NCBI GenBank assembly: GCA_013306675.1
Contig: JABLUY010000093.1
Span: 1 to 64,000 of the forward strand
Direction: 5' to 3'
DNA: 64,000 nucleotides
From: Thraustochytrium sp. TN22
Taxonomy: Eukaryota > Sar > Bigyra > Thraustochytrida > Thraustochytriidae
In this document: positions 35,371-44,887 of the stretch, in pieces
How positions within the stretch are numbered: position 1 is the first letter of the stretch
How the letters are laid out: every line of letters starts with the position of its first letter
Made by a program: the position numbers and the translations under genes
Notes under the pieces: generated by a model
What the model was told of the DNA's origin: nothing
Seen by the model: the letters and a program-made list of their open reading frames with translations, nothing else
The model's database searches: none

Positions 35371-36008
35371 TGAGATTCTCATTCTGCTGGCTGCCGTGAC
35401 TCGACAGCCAATCTCCGAAGAAACTGTTCACTGTCTCAATTTTAAGATCTCTCTTCAAGTTCGTAGTAACATACGCCCCCGCGTCGCATCTTGCTGCCTG
35501 TTTGCCCGCCTCAGGCTGTTGAAGTTGGCCCGGGCGAACGTTCTGGTGGCTCGCGCGGCGGCGCGCGGCGGCGCACGCCGCCTCCAGGTCCCTCAGGTTC
35601 CTCTCCTCGTGATAGATGCTGATTGATGGCAGGGTGGGGGTACCACGGTTCCAGGGGTACTCGGACTTGTACCAACCATTGCACCAATTGCACCCACCAT
35701 TGTTTGCACCCAAGAGTGGGAGTACTAGGCCTACACAAGCTTACATCTTAGAGCCCCTGCGAGCCCCGACTCGAGCACCCAAACAGGGGACCCACTGGTT
35801 CCTTTTGTAAGGCTGCCAGTGCGGCCGGCAAGAACCGCGGTTGGCGTGTCACGTCCTGAGCCCGCCTTTCCGCCTCAGGCCAGGACCCTGGACGAGCAGA
35901 TCGCCAACGAGGACTTGGAGAAAGCGAGAAGGAACAGGATAGCTCGAGCGTGGACGTTCGCGACGACGCCGTAGCGGCCTTTGCGCCAGGCAGGTTGGAG
36001 GCAGGAGC
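35371..36008. other. Intergenic with an exon-like stretch
   Basis: Mostly without recognisable features. At 35879-35974 a frame reading ARTLDEQIANEDLEKARRNR and onward, ending at TAG, directly follows a pyrimidine-rich CTTTCCGCCTCAG that looks like a splice acceptor. No matching donor or upstream exon could be assigned. Confidence 0.35.
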
Positions 36009-37937
36009 ATGGGCGATGGCGATGCGACGGCTGGTGCTTCATCAGCAGCGGCCAACGTGCGCCAGGGGAAGCAAAATGTGCGCAGCGGGCACGGTGTGCA
36101 AAAGGGCGGCGTGCTGGGCGGCAGCTACGACTACATCGTCGTGGGCGCCGGGTCCGCTGGCTGCGTGGTGGCGTCGCGTCTCAGCGAGGACCCCAACGTG
36201 AGTGTGCTGCTGCTCGAAGCCGGCAAGAACAACCAAGAAATGATGGTGCGGCACCCAGCCGCCACCATGTTCGCGATGCAGAACACGGCGCGCGACTGGA
36301 AGTACAGGACGGTGCCGCAGACCGAGGGCCAGCACGGGCGTATAAGCATCCAGCCACGTGGCAAGATGCTCGGCGGCTGCTCCTCGCTGAACGGCTGCCT
36401 CTGGGTGCGCGGTGACCCACGCAACTTCGACCAGTGGGCAGAGAAGTTCGGCTGTGATAGCTGGAGCTATGCGGACGTCCTGCCGGCCTTCAAGAAGCAG
36501 GAAAGCTTCAAGTCAAGCGGGAAGATGCCGGAGGGGATCATCGACGCAGACTCGCACGGCTACGACGGGCCAGTCATCATCACGGACTTCACCGACCCCG
36601 AACCGAGGTCCGTGACGCGCGAGCTAGGCCTGCAGTTCGTCGAGGCCTGTGGAGAGGTCGGCCTCTTGCGACGCGACTACAACGGCCCGGTGCAGGAGGG
36701 CGTCGGCATGTTTCAGGCCAACGTGTACAAGGGCAAGCGCCAGGACACGGCGACGTGCTACCTGTTCGCCAACAAGGCCATCCAGAGACCCAATCTCACG
36801 GTGGTCACGCACGCGCACGTGCTCAAGGTCATCGTGCAGGATGGCCGTGCCACTGGCGTCCTCGTCAAGACGGGCAAGCACGACGCGGCCACCCTGCGCT
36901 CCGACAGGGTGCCCACGCAGTTCGTCGCGTGCACCAAGGAGGTGGTCCTTTCGGCCGGTGCCTTCAACACGCCGCAACTCCTCATGCTTAGCGGCATTGG
37001 GCCGCGCGAGGAGCTGGAAAAGCACGGCATCCCAGTTCTCGCGGACTTGCCCGTCGGGAAGAATCTCCAGGACCATGTAAGTAGCACTCCAAAGAGCGGC
37101 GCCGTGCTCGCAGGGGGGGGGGGGGACTTTGTCGACGATGCTAACGAATGCCGACGCGCGCAGCTCTCCTGTATCCTCGAGTATACAGTCAAAAAGGGCG
37201 TGTCTCACTTCTCCGGCACGCCAAGGCAAGGCGTGCTTGCACTCTTTGACTACTACGCACGCGGCATCGGACCTTTGACGATGACCTTTAGTCTGGCCAC
37301 AGCGTTTTGGTGCACCGGTGTGCGCCCCGCCCAGGATGGATGCGATGCCCAGAGCATGTTTATCCCCATGGGCCTTAATGTTCCCAGCATGCTGGAAAGC
37401 ATCGGCGTGGATCCCAAGTCGACGCGCTGGGCCGAGGCCTTCAAGACGCCGGAGCGCATAGGCTTCACGCCCACGCTCCTCCGCCCGTACAGCAGGGGCA
37501 CGGTCACGCTTGCGTCCGTTGACCCCTTCGTCGCACCCGTCCTCGATCATCGCTTCCTCTCCGACCCGCGCGACATTGACATTTTGAAGCGCGCCTACAG
37601 AAAGTGCATCGAGATCGCTGCCTCCAAGACCTACGCAGACTGCATCGGCCACCGCGTCATTGACCCCGACATCGACGCGGATCCCGACAGCGACGCGTAC
37701 ATTGAAGAGGAGATTCGTCGCAATGCGAGCACCACCTACCACCCAACGTCCACGGCGCGCATGGGCCGCCTTGACGACCCGGACGTCGTCGTCGATGCCC
37801 GCACGCTGAAAGTCAAGGGCTTCTCCAACCTGCGCGTCGCCGACGCCAGCGTCATGCCCGAGGTGGTCTCTGGCAACACCAATGCGGCCTGCATCATGAT
37901 CGGAGAGCGCTGCGCCGATTTCATCCTCGCTGCGTAG
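36009..37937 (+). CDS. GMC-family FAD oxidoreductase (probably spliced)
   Basis: The open frame codes 642 residues. An FAD-binding Rossmann motif, YIVVGAGSAGCVVASRLSE, lies near residue 41, then GKMLGGCSSLNGCLWVRG and LSAGAFNTPQLLMLSGIGP. The catalytic pair is in TTYHPTSTARMG (His578) and SGNTNAACI (Asn625). This is the choline dehydrogenase / alcohol oxidase type of glucose-methanol-choline enzyme; the substrate is unknown. A near-perfect 87-base intron lies in frame at 37077-37163: donor GTAAGT, branch TGCTAAC, acceptor GCGCAG. Removing it joins GKNLQDH to LSCILEYTVKKG and gives 613 residues, deleting an unusual glycine run coded by about 13 G. It sits between OYE copies 1 and 2 in the same direction. 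The ATG is at 36009. Confidence 0.9.
   Translation: MGDGDATAGASSAAANVRQGKQNVRSGHGVQKGGVLGGSYDYIVVGAGSAGCVVASRLSEDPNVSVLLLEAGKNNQEMMVRHPAATMFAMQNTARDWKYRTVPQTEGQHGRISIQPRGKMLGGCSSLNGCLWVRGDPRNFDQWAEKFGCDSWSYADVLPAFKKQESFKSSGKMPEGIIDADSHGYDGPVIITDFTDPEPRSVTRELGLQFVEACGEVGLLRRDYNGPVQEGVGMFQANVYKGKRQDTATCYLFANKAIQRPNLTVVTHAHVLKVIVQDGRATGVLVKTGKHDAATLRSDRVPTQFVACTKEVVLSAGAFNTPQLLMLSGIGPREELEKHGIPVLADLPVGKNLQDHVSSTPKSGAVLAGGGGDFVDDANECRRAQLSCILEYTVKKGVSHFSGTPRQGVLALFDYYARGIGPLTMTFSLATAFWCTGVRPAQDGCDAQSMFIPMGLNVPSMLESIGVDPKSTRWAEAFKTPERIGFTPTLLRPYSRGTVTLASVDPFVAPVLDHRFLSDPRDIDILKRAYRKCIEIAASKTYADCIGHRVIDPDIDADPDSDAYIEEEIRRNASTTYHPTSTARMGRLDDPDVVVDARTLKVKGFSNLRVADASVMPEVVSGNTNAACIMIGERCADFILAA
37077..37163 (+). 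other. Predicted in-frame intron of the GMC gene
   Basis: GT-AG intron of 87 bases (29 codons, phase 0, no stop). It begins GTAAGT, has GCTAAC 20 bases before the end, and ends GCGCAG. The same signal types occur in the eL22 introns. The joint falls right after the conserved NLQDH motif, where GMC proteins have no Gly-rich insert. Confidence 0.75.
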
Positions 37938-38338
37938 GACTACTTGCGAAGGGCGTTTCCGTGCCCAAGAAGGCAGCGCCCGAGACGCGCACCGCCACTG
38001 CGACTGCTCGCATGGTGCACCGGCGCTCGACGCGGGAGCGCAAGTCGTATGACTCATCTAGTACAGCGATTACAGCGACTGCGTCGCGGCGTCTAGGGAT
38101 CGCAGGCTCAGGCTCGGCTCGGGCTTAGTGCCCACGCGCTAGCTTTTTTAAAATTAATTAAGCTAGCTTTACGAGTAGCAAAGGAAGACTGAGCTGTCAT
38201 CTGTTCTGCATCTTTATCAACTGACCGGCTCGGACAGCCTCTCGGGCGAGCTGCACTTGACTCATCCAAAGACGAGGTCAAATGGCTCGGCCTTTCTCGT
38301 GGGCGTTATCGTCGCGCGGGACAAAGGAGTCGAAGGCC
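37938..38338. other. Intergenic, no supported gene
   Basis: The 3' flank of the GMC gene, with an AT-rich patch at 38140-38165. Nothing else was recognised. Confidence 0.5.
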
Positions 38339-38963
38339 CTACCCTCTCCAGCTTGCTGACCCGTTGTCGTCGACCATGGACATGTACGACAGCGCGAGTG
38401 GCGCCGACCTCAGGCCAAGGTCGATTACCCGATCGGCGTCGCTGCGGCCCGCACCGCCGCCGCACAGCCGCTCCGTCAGGTCCGTGATCTCGCTCACACA
38501 GGCCTTGACGTACTCGCCATCATCTCCAGCGTTTTGCACTCTAGCACCGCCGCGGTCTGCCGCCAGATCAGCTCGCGGAGATCGCGGACCAGTCGCTCGC
38601 GTGAGGCTGTGGTGCCTTGCAGTGCAGCACGTAGATGATCGAGCTACCTCCTCAGATCGAGCTCAGCATCATCGACGCCGCCTCGCTTGCACCGTTCTGC
38701 TCAGCTTTGCACTGCGCGATAAGCTTCTTTAGCCGCTTTATCTCCTTGCTCTCGGCGTTTATCCTCTCGAACAGAATCTGGCACGAGTCGTTGTCGGCAG
38801 CCATGATGTGCATGTCGATGCGGCACTGAGTCTCCATGCCCCCGCCCAGGACGATCTTCACGTTCTCGTTGAGCTGCCACGCCACGAAGTTGATGCCGTA
38901 CCGGGCCACGTTCTTCAGCACATCCAAGGCCCACGGCCGCCAATGTGTATCGGTTTGAATTGC
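38339..38963 (-). pseudogene. Decayed coiled-coil protein gene
   Basis: Three consecutive blocks on the minus strand look like one former protein but lie in different frames. The first (about 38963-38652) reads WALDVLKNVARYGINF, then INAESKEIKRLKKLIAQCK. The second (about 38635-38535) reads LDHLRAALQGTTASRERLV and RDLRELIWRQTAAVLE. The third (about 38540-38339) reads NAGDDGEYVKACVSEITDL, then LGLRSAPLALSYMSMVDDNG and a stop. A stop (near 38635) and frame changes separate them with no room for introns. The composition is charged and helical. The family is not recognised. Confidence 0.5.
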
Positions 38964-39229
38964 GGCCCTTGGTTGTAGGTGTAAGGGATCGTCCAGGCGA
39001 GAGCTGTGATCGTGCCGGACGGTGCGATCGAGCGCAGTAGCACAGTACGGCTGGGACTTTTTCTTGACTGCGAGGGAGTTGCGGCGAGTATTGCGCTCGG
39101 GCGCAGGATGAACTTGGCAGAGCGCTGGAAGTCCACCGCTGCGGTCATGCGGTTCGGCCCTGGCGTGGAAGGCGCTGCGCTGCGTGGCCTAGATGAGATA
39201 CTCAGCGGGGCGGGACGATGGCCCGAATG

Positions 39230-39372
39230 CAGGGCGACGTGCCGGTGATCTGTCTCTAAGAACACCAACGCAGCCTGCGTCGAAATCAGGGAGCATTGCG
39301 CCGCCGCCAACAGCATGGCACTGCCATCCTCCCGGACCCTTCTTCGACTTGATCCTCGCTTCCTCCGACTCG
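39230..39372 (+). pseudogene. GMC oxidoreductase C-terminal remnant
   Basis: At 39252-39310 the plus strand reads SKNTNAACVEIREHCAA, matching the SGNTNAACIMIGERCAD end of the intact GMC protein upstream. At 39344-39366 it reads FFDLILAS, matching that protein's DFILA end, after about 35 unmatched bases. The bases before 39252 align loosely with the DASVMPEVV region but in a shifted frame. It is a short, disrupted duplicate of the local GMC gene. Confidence 0.6.
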
Positions 39373-39975
39373 TGCATCTGTGACCTTCGTGATGTCGACC
39401 ATTCGCCACGTCGGGCATGCAGTAAGTTGCCAGTCATGAGACATACATGAATGCGGCCAGGCCCTGGACCAGTCAGTGGCAGCCAGTATCAACTTATCAA
39501 GCACAATTTTTTAATGGAGCGCGCAGGTTTGCGCCCGATTGCGCCCCGGGCTCGGCACGGTGACGAGACTGGTGCGTCCCATGTGAGGCGCAGGCCGCGC
39601 CAGCCGTCGCCACAGCCAGTGCCGCCAAGGCCGCACTGGCAGCATCAAGGACAGCGAAGCTGAAAGGCGCGCGTCGCCGCTGCCCAGCGGAGGGGCGCCG
39701 CGGGGCGCCGTGCCGCATCATCACCGCTCGGCGACCCCGTCCTGCGACCGCAAACTCCTCGCAGACTCGCAGAGAGTGCAGCTGACGGCGACTTGGCAGG
39801 CGAACGCACCGCAGTCCAACTGGGACGTTGCGTTCGTCAAAGCGTGCGACGGCTCCTTGCTTGAAGCCTAGCTAGCTCGCTGGCCGCGGCGCCAAGCTCC
39901 TGATGCCCCGAGCTGAGGCGGGCGGCGCGGCGCCGAGGCAGCAAATCAAGATCGTGGAGCTGCGCAGGAGACAAG
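39373..39975. other. Intergenic with another coding-like scrap
   Basis: At 39740-39870 the plus strand reads RKLLADSQRVQLTATWQANA and on to DVAFVKACDGSLLEA and a stop, which looks like the end of a former protein. No start, partner exon or family could be assigned. Confidence 0.3.
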
Positions 39976-41202
39976 ATGGGTGACATCACGCTGGACACGG
40001 AGCTGGCGATGAACATGACGGCCAAGGAGCCGGAGAAGCCGCTGTTCTCGCCGCTCAAGCTGGGCGAGGGCACGGAGCACGAGCTGCTGCTGACGAACCG
40101 CGTGTTCATGTCGCCCATGACGCGCGGGCGCGCGACGGAGGCACACGTGCCCACGGAGATCATGGGCGACTACTATGAGCAGCGGTCGAGCGCCGGCCTC
40201 ATCATCACCGAGGCGACCGGCATCTCGCAGGTGGGCCTCGGGTGGTTCTGCGCGCCTGGGATCTGGACGGAGGAGCAGACCGAGGCGTGGAAGCCCATCG
40301 TGAACAAGGCCAAGATTGCTGGCACGCGCTTCTTTCTGCAGCTGTGGCACATGGGTCGCCAGGGCCACTCGGACGTGATGAAGACCACGCCCGTGAGCGC
40401 GAGCGCCAAGCCGCTCACCGCGCCGATCACTGCGAGCAACCACGAGAAGAAGGACCCGGAGACGCCGCACGCACTCACCAAGGAGGAGATCGCCGCTACC
40501 GTGCAGGACTACGTCAAGGCGGCGCGCAACGCCAAGGAGGCCGGCTTCGATGGCATCGAGGTGCACGCCGGCAATGGCTACCTCCTTGACCAGTTCATGC
40601 AGAGCGTCACCAACGACCGCACAGACGAGTACGGCGGCTCCATCGAGAACCGTCTGCGCTTCCTCTTCGAGGTGGTCGACGCTGTCACCGAGGTCTTCCC
40701 CAAGGAGCGCGTTGGCGTGCGCCTCTCGCCCAACGGCAAGTTCGGCGAGATGGGCAGCGAGGACAACTTCGAGACCTTCTCGGAGGCCATCAAGGGCCTC
40801 GCGCAGCGCCGCGTCGCCTTCATCGACCTCATGGATGGTCTCGGCTTCGGCTTCCACGAGAAGTGCGAGCCGGTGACCGCCAAGCTGGCTCGCTCGATCA
40901 TCCGCGAGGCGCAGAAGGAGCAGGGTATCGCCACGCTGCTCGTGTGCAACGCTGGCTACTCGGAGCAGGACGCGCACGAGGTCATCGCCGTCGCTCAGGG
41001 TGAAGGCCCGTACGTGGACAACGCCGTCGCCTTCGGGCGGCCGTGGATCGCCAACCCGGACCTCGTCAAGCGCTTTCGCAACGGCTTGAAGCTCGCTCCT
41101 GAGGCGCCCTACGACACTTGGTGGGGCTCCAGCTCCAAGGAGGGCTACAGCGACTGGCCCACCTACAAGGAGGATGACGTCCCGCAGGATGCCGAGGAGT
41201 GA
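39976..41202 (+). CDS. Old Yellow Enzyme family ene-reductase, copy 2
   Basis: A predicted protein of 408 residues, the longest OYE copy because of an N-terminal lead (MGDITLDTELAMNMTAKEPE) and an acidic tail (EDDVPQDAEE). The motifs are intact: NRVFMSPMTRGRAT, FLQLWHMGRQGHSDVM, IEVHAGNGYLLDQF with the His/Asn pair and Tyr, TDEYGGSIENRLRF, VGVRLSPNG and AFGRPWIANPDLV. HAGN replaces the usual HAAN. It should bind FMN and reduce activated alkenes. The ATG is at 39976. A damaged duplicate of its C-terminal part follows at 41245-41456. Confidence 0.93.
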   Translation: MGDITLDTELAMNMTAKEPEKPLFSPLKLGEGTEHELLLTNRVFMSPMTRGRATEAHVPTEIMGDYYEQRSSAGLIITEATGISQVGLGWFCAPGIWTEEQTEAWKPIVNKAKIAGTRFFLQLWHMGRQGHSDVMKTTPVSASAKPLTAPITASNHEKKDPETPHALTKEEIAATVQDYVKAARNAKEAGFDGIEVHAGNGYLLDQFMQSVTNDRTDEYGGSIENRLRFLFEVVDAVTEVFPKERVGVRLSPNGKFGEMGSEDNFETFSEAIKGLAQRRVAFIDLMDGLGFGFHEKCEPVTAKLARSIIREAQKEQGIATLLVCNAGYSEQDAHEVIAVAQGEGPYVDNAVAFGRPWIANPDLVKRFRNGLKLAPEAPYDTWWGSSSKEGYSDWPTYKEDDVPQDAEE

Positions 41203-42147
41203 TTGATTTGAGGTTCTTGAAAGAAAAAGAAATGCATGCATGTGCACGCTCTCATTCGCGACGCGAGGCGCAAAAAGGACCGCGACCAGGGCATCGTGTG
41301 CCACGCTAGCTGCACGGAGCAGGACGCGCTTGACGTCAAGCTCAAGCGCGCTTGACGTCATCGCCTTTGCGAAGCGCGAGAGCTCAAGCGCGGACAACGC
41401 TGTGGCCTTTGGTCTACGCTTGCGCATCGGTCGGAAGCTCGCGTCTGAGGCCCCTCGCGAGTGCTTGCGCCGGGTGCAACGAGTCCAGCTCGATGGACAT
41501 CACTTCCTATTCCATCGGATCGTGCAGGTACTTGTCAACTTCAGCTCAGCGGCACACGTTCTGCGCCTGTGTCTGGTGCTGGTGGTCGCTCGCTGTCACC
41601 GGTCGACTCCCCCGAGGTGCGTGGTCGAGGTCCCAAGGACCACTCGCTCACGAGCGGATCTTCGGCCCCGCGTGCAAGTCGTCCCGGGCGTCCTGTCAGT
41701 GACGTTTCCGGCGCTCCGCACCTGCAGTGCCTGTCGGTCTGGTGCTAGGGTTGCACCGAGGCGACGTCATCCGACTCGAGGTTCACAGTCACAGTCCGAG
41801 AGATAGATCATCATGACGTGCCGAGCTTCGCCGCGTGGCTCGCTCGGGAGGTCCGAGTCCTCGCGCTCCTTGCTCGCCACGACGCGGGTGGTGAGTCAGG
41901 CCCGCCGCCGAACTTGACCTCCTGCCAGGGGTCTGCTGGACCTGGTTGTGACCCCGGCGCGGCGACTCGGCTGGTACGCGCGGAAAAGCCGAGGCGCAGG
42001 GCTTCGCGACGGCCGCGACCCCGCGCCGCCACAGGCCGCAGGCAGCAGAGTCGAAACGCAGACGCACCAGCCAGCGAGCGAGCGAGCGAGCGAGCGAGCG
42101 AGCAGGCGAGCGCAGGACTGTCAGGACCCGGCTCCACGGCAGGCGGG
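41203..42147. other. Intergenic holding an OYE remnant
   Basis: Apart from the pseudogene fragment at 41245-41456, no gene is supported. A (GCGA)n microsatellite lies at 42072-42103, about 45 bp before the next start codon. The frame of copy 3 is open through this part but has no family similarity there. Confidence 0.5.
41245..41456 (+). pseudogene. OYE C-terminal fragment, copy 2-like
   Basis: The bases align in order with the C-terminal third of OYE copy 2: ARS-x-SRREAQK against LARSIIREAQK, CGCGAGGCGCA shared exactly, TCGTGTGCCACGCTAGCTGC against TCGTGTGCAACGCTGGCTAC, GGAGCAGGACGCGC shared exactly, then GACAACGCTGTGGCCTT and GAAGCTCGCGTCTGAGGCCC. Several small insertions and deletions put the pieces in different frames. 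It is a partial tandem duplicate that has decayed. Confidence 0.8.
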
Positions 42148-43284
42148 ATGGAACTGGTGAAGGCGACGACGCTGGGCAAGGGCTCCGAGCACGAGCTGGA
42201 GGTGGCGAACCGCGTGTTCATGGCGCCGCTGACGCGCGGAAGGGCCACGGAGGAGCACGTGCCGACGGAGAAGATGGGCAAGTACTACGCGGACCGCGCC
42301 GGCGCCGGGCTCATCATCTCGGAGGCGACGGGGATCTCGCAGACCGGGCTGGGCTGGTTCCAGGCGCCCGGGATCTGGAGCGATGAGCAGGTGGAGGCGT
42401 GGAAGCCCGTCGTGGACAAGGTGCACGCGGAGGGCGGCCGCATCTTCGTGCAGCTCTGGCACATGGGCCGCCAAGGCCACTCGGACGTCATGAAGACCAC
42501 GCCCGTGGCGCCCAGCAACATCCCGCTGTCGTACCCGATCACGGCGCGCAACCACGAAAAGAAGGACCCCGAGCAGCTGCACGAGCTCACCGAGGAGGAG
42601 ATCGCCGCCACAGTCAAGGACTACGGCATTGCGGCGCGCAATGCCAAGGAGGCCGGCTTCGACGGCGTCGAGCTCCACGCCGCCAACGGCTACCTCATCG
42701 ACCTCTTTTTGCAGAGCGCCACCAACAAGCGCACCGACGGCTATGGCGGCTCCGTCGAGAAGCGCGTGCGCTTCCTCAGTGAGGTCGTCGAGGAGCTGCT
42801 CTCGGTGTGGCCCAAGGAGCGCATCGGCGTGCGCGTTTCGCCCAACGGCAAGTTCGCCGACATGGGCAGCGAGGACAACATCGAGACCTTTACGGCGGCC
42901 ATTAAGCTACTCGCTGGCGAGCGCCTTGCCTACATCCACCTCATGGACGGCCTCGGCTGGGGCTTCCATGAGAAGTGCGACCCCTTCACGGCCAAGATGG
43001 GCCGCGACCTCATTCGCGAGGTCCAGGCCGACGAGGGCGTTGCCACCGCGCTCGTGTGCAACGCCGGCTACACCAAGGAGGACGCCGAGGAACAGGTCCT
43101 CGATGCGCAGAAGGAGTCGCCCTACGTGGACCAGATCATCGCCTTCGGCCGCCTCTTTATCTCGAATCCCGACCTCGTCGCCCGCTTCGAGCACGACTGG
43201 GAGCTCGCCCCAATCGCACCCTACGAGGACTGGTGGGGTTCCGACTCCGAGGAGGGCTACAACTCGTTCCCGAAGCACGAGTGA
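42148..43284 (+). CDS. Old Yellow Enzyme family ene-reductase, copy 3
   Basis: A predicted protein of 378 residues. Intact motifs: NRVFMAPLTRGRATEEHVP, FVQLWHMGRQGHSDVM with Trp104, VELHAANGYLIDLF with His177, Asn180 and Tyr182, TDGYGGSVEKRVRF, IGVRVSPNG and AFGRLFISNPDLV. GRLF replaces the GRPF of the other copies. The C-terminus ends EEGYNSFPKHE. It starts at the ATG at 42148 (MELVKATTLGKG), which aligns with the starts of the other copies. Most similar by eye to copy 4. Confidence 0.93.
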   Translation: MELVKATTLGKGSEHELEVANRVFMAPLTRGRATEEHVPTEKMGKYYADRAGAGLIISEATGISQTGLGWFQAPGIWSDEQVEAWKPVVDKVHAEGGRIFVQLWHMGRQGHSDVMKTTPVAPSNIPLSYPITARNHEKKDPEQLHELTEEEIAATVKDYGIAARNAKEAGFDGVELHAANGYLIDLFLQSATNKRTDGYGGSVEKRVRFLSEVVEELLSVWPKERIGVRVSPNGKFADMGSEDNIETFTAAIKLLAGERLAYIHLMDGLGWGFHEKCDPFTAKMGRDLIREVQADEGVATALVCNAGYTKEDAEEQVLDAQKESPYVDQIIAFGRLFISNPDLVARFEHDWELAPIAPYEDWWGSDSEEGYNSFPKHE

Positions 43285-43732
43285 GAGAGGGCGGAGGTAG
43301 TCTGGCGAGTGAAGCCCTTTTTTGCGCGAGAAAGATGTGCCATGATAGATTAGAGATTGCATTTGATCGCCCAATCTTTAGCCTACTCCGCTCGGTTTCC
43401 TTGTGAATAAGTTTGCGCGCCAGCAGCGCTCAGGCGCGCCAGCTGCGCCTTCGCCAATGTCTGTCCGATGCTTCCAGCTCCCAGCCAGGCTTTGGGGAGG
43501 TCCCTTGCCGCGGCCGCCGCTGCCGCCGCCGCCGGCTTCTGCACCAGTCTCTCTGTCCGCTGCTGGCGCGTGCACGCTCGGCACGTGCACAGATCGAACT
43601 CTCACAGATCTACATTGCACTCGCCTCGGGTCGCCTTGCGCTCGCAGCGCAGCGCAGAGCAGCGCGCCGCAGCACATCGCAGCACATCGCGTCGCATCGC
43701 ACCGGATTGCCGAGGCGAGGCGCTCGACCGCC
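43285..43732. other. Intergenic, no supported gene
   Basis: The 3' flank of copy 3 and the 5' flank of copy 4. It includes a GCC/GCCGCC-rich patch near 43510-43535 and a GCAGCGCAGAGCAGCGC-like stretch near 43650-43675. Nothing else was recognised. Confidence 0.5.
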
Positions 43733-44887
43733 ATGGAGCTGCTGCAGGAGGCCGCGCTGGGCAAGGACTCGGCGCACGAGCTGGTGCTGCCCAATCGCGT
43801 GATGATGGCGCCCATGACGCGCGGACGCGCCACGGAAGAGCACGTGCCCACGGAGAAGATGGGGCAGTACTACGCGGACCGCGCTAGCGCCGGCCTCATC
43901 ATCGCAGAGGCGACAGGCATCTCACAGGCCGGCCTGGGCTGGTTCCGCGCGCCCGGGATCTGGAGTGAGGAGCAGGTCGAAGCGTGGAAACTCGTGGTGG
44001 ATGAGACGCATGCAGCGGGCGGCCGCATCTTCTTGCAGCTTTGGCACATGGGCCGCCAAGGGCATTCCGACGTCCTAAAGACCACGCCGGTCAGCGCAAG
44101 TGCCAAACCGCTTTCCTACCCCATCACGGCGCGCAACCACGAAAAGAAGGAGCCGGAGACGCCACACGCACTCACCATCGAGGAGATCGCTGCGACCGTC
44201 GCGGACTACGGCATCGCAGCGCGCAACGCCAAGAATGCCGGCTTTGACGGCGTCGAGATTCACGCCGCAAACGGCTACCTCATCGACCAGTTCGCGCAGA
44301 GCGCATCCAACGAGCGCACCGACGAGTACGGCGGCTCTATCGAAAACCGCCTGCGCTTCATGCGCGAGGTTGTGCAGGAGGTGCTCGCTGTCTGGCCCAA
44401 GGAGCGCGTCGGTGTGCGCGTCTCTCCCAATGGCAAGTTCGCCGACATGGGCGCCGAGGACAACGTGGAGACATTTTCCGAGGCCATCCGCTACCTCGCT
44501 GGCGAGGGCGTCGCCTTCGTCCATCTCATCGACGGCCTGTCCTGGGGCTTTCACAAAAAGTGCGACCCCTTCACCGCCGAAATGGCGCGCGCCATCATCC
44601 GTGAGGTCCAGGCAGACAGCAACGACGACAGCGTCGCCACCGACACCGCGCTCGTCTGCAATGCAGGCTACACGAGGGAGTCCGCTGAGGAGCAGATCCG
44701 CGCAGCACAGGAGGAGTCTCCCTATGTTGAGCAGTTCATCGCCTTCGGCCGTCCCTTCATGTCCAACCCCGACCTCGTTGAGCGCTTTGAGAACGACTGG
44801 GAGCTAGCCCCAGCTGCGCCATACAACGACTGGTATGGTACCGACACTGCGGAGGGTTACAACTCTTTTCCCAAGCACGAGTCTTAA
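43733..44887 (+). CDS. Old Yellow Enzyme family ene-reductase, copy 4
   Basis: A predicted protein of 384 residues. Intact motifs: NRVMMAPMTRGRATEEHVP, FLQLWHMGRQGHSDVL, VEIHAANGYLIDQF, TDEYGGSIENRLRF, VGVRVSPNG and AFGRPFMSNPDLV, ending EGYNSFPKHES. It has a short insert, QADSNDDSVATDTAL, between the last barrel strands compared with its sisters. The ATG at 43733 (MELLQEAALGKD) aligns with copy 3. The frame is open upstream to 43403, but that stretch is low-complexity. Confidence 0.93.
   Translation: MELLQEAALGKDSAHELVLPNRVMMAPMTRGRATEEHVPTEKMGQYYADRASAGLIIAEATGISQAGLGWFRAPGIWSEEQVEAWKLVVDETHAAGGRIFLQLWHMGRQGHSDVLKTTPVSASAKPLSYPITARNHEKKEPETPHALTIEEIAATVADYGIAARNAKNAGFDGVEIHAANGYLIDQFAQSASNERTDEYGGSIENRLRFMREVVQEVLAVWPKERVGVRVSPNGKFADMGAEDNVETFSEAIRYLAGEGVAFVHLIDGLSWGFHKKCDPFTAEMARAIIREVQADSNDDSVATDTALVCNAGYTRESAEEQIRAAQEESPYVEQFIAFGRPFMSNPDLVERFENDWELAPAAPYNDWYGTDTAEGYNSFPKHES

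Noticed and set aside
41818-42147. N-terminal extension of OYE copy 3
   Set aside because: Low-complexity Arg/Ser and a GCGA microsatellite; sister copies start at the equivalent of 42148.
43403-43732. N-terminal extension of OYE copy 4, possibly a targeting peptide
   Set aside because: Pro/Ala/Ser-rich with no typical signal; sister copies lack it.
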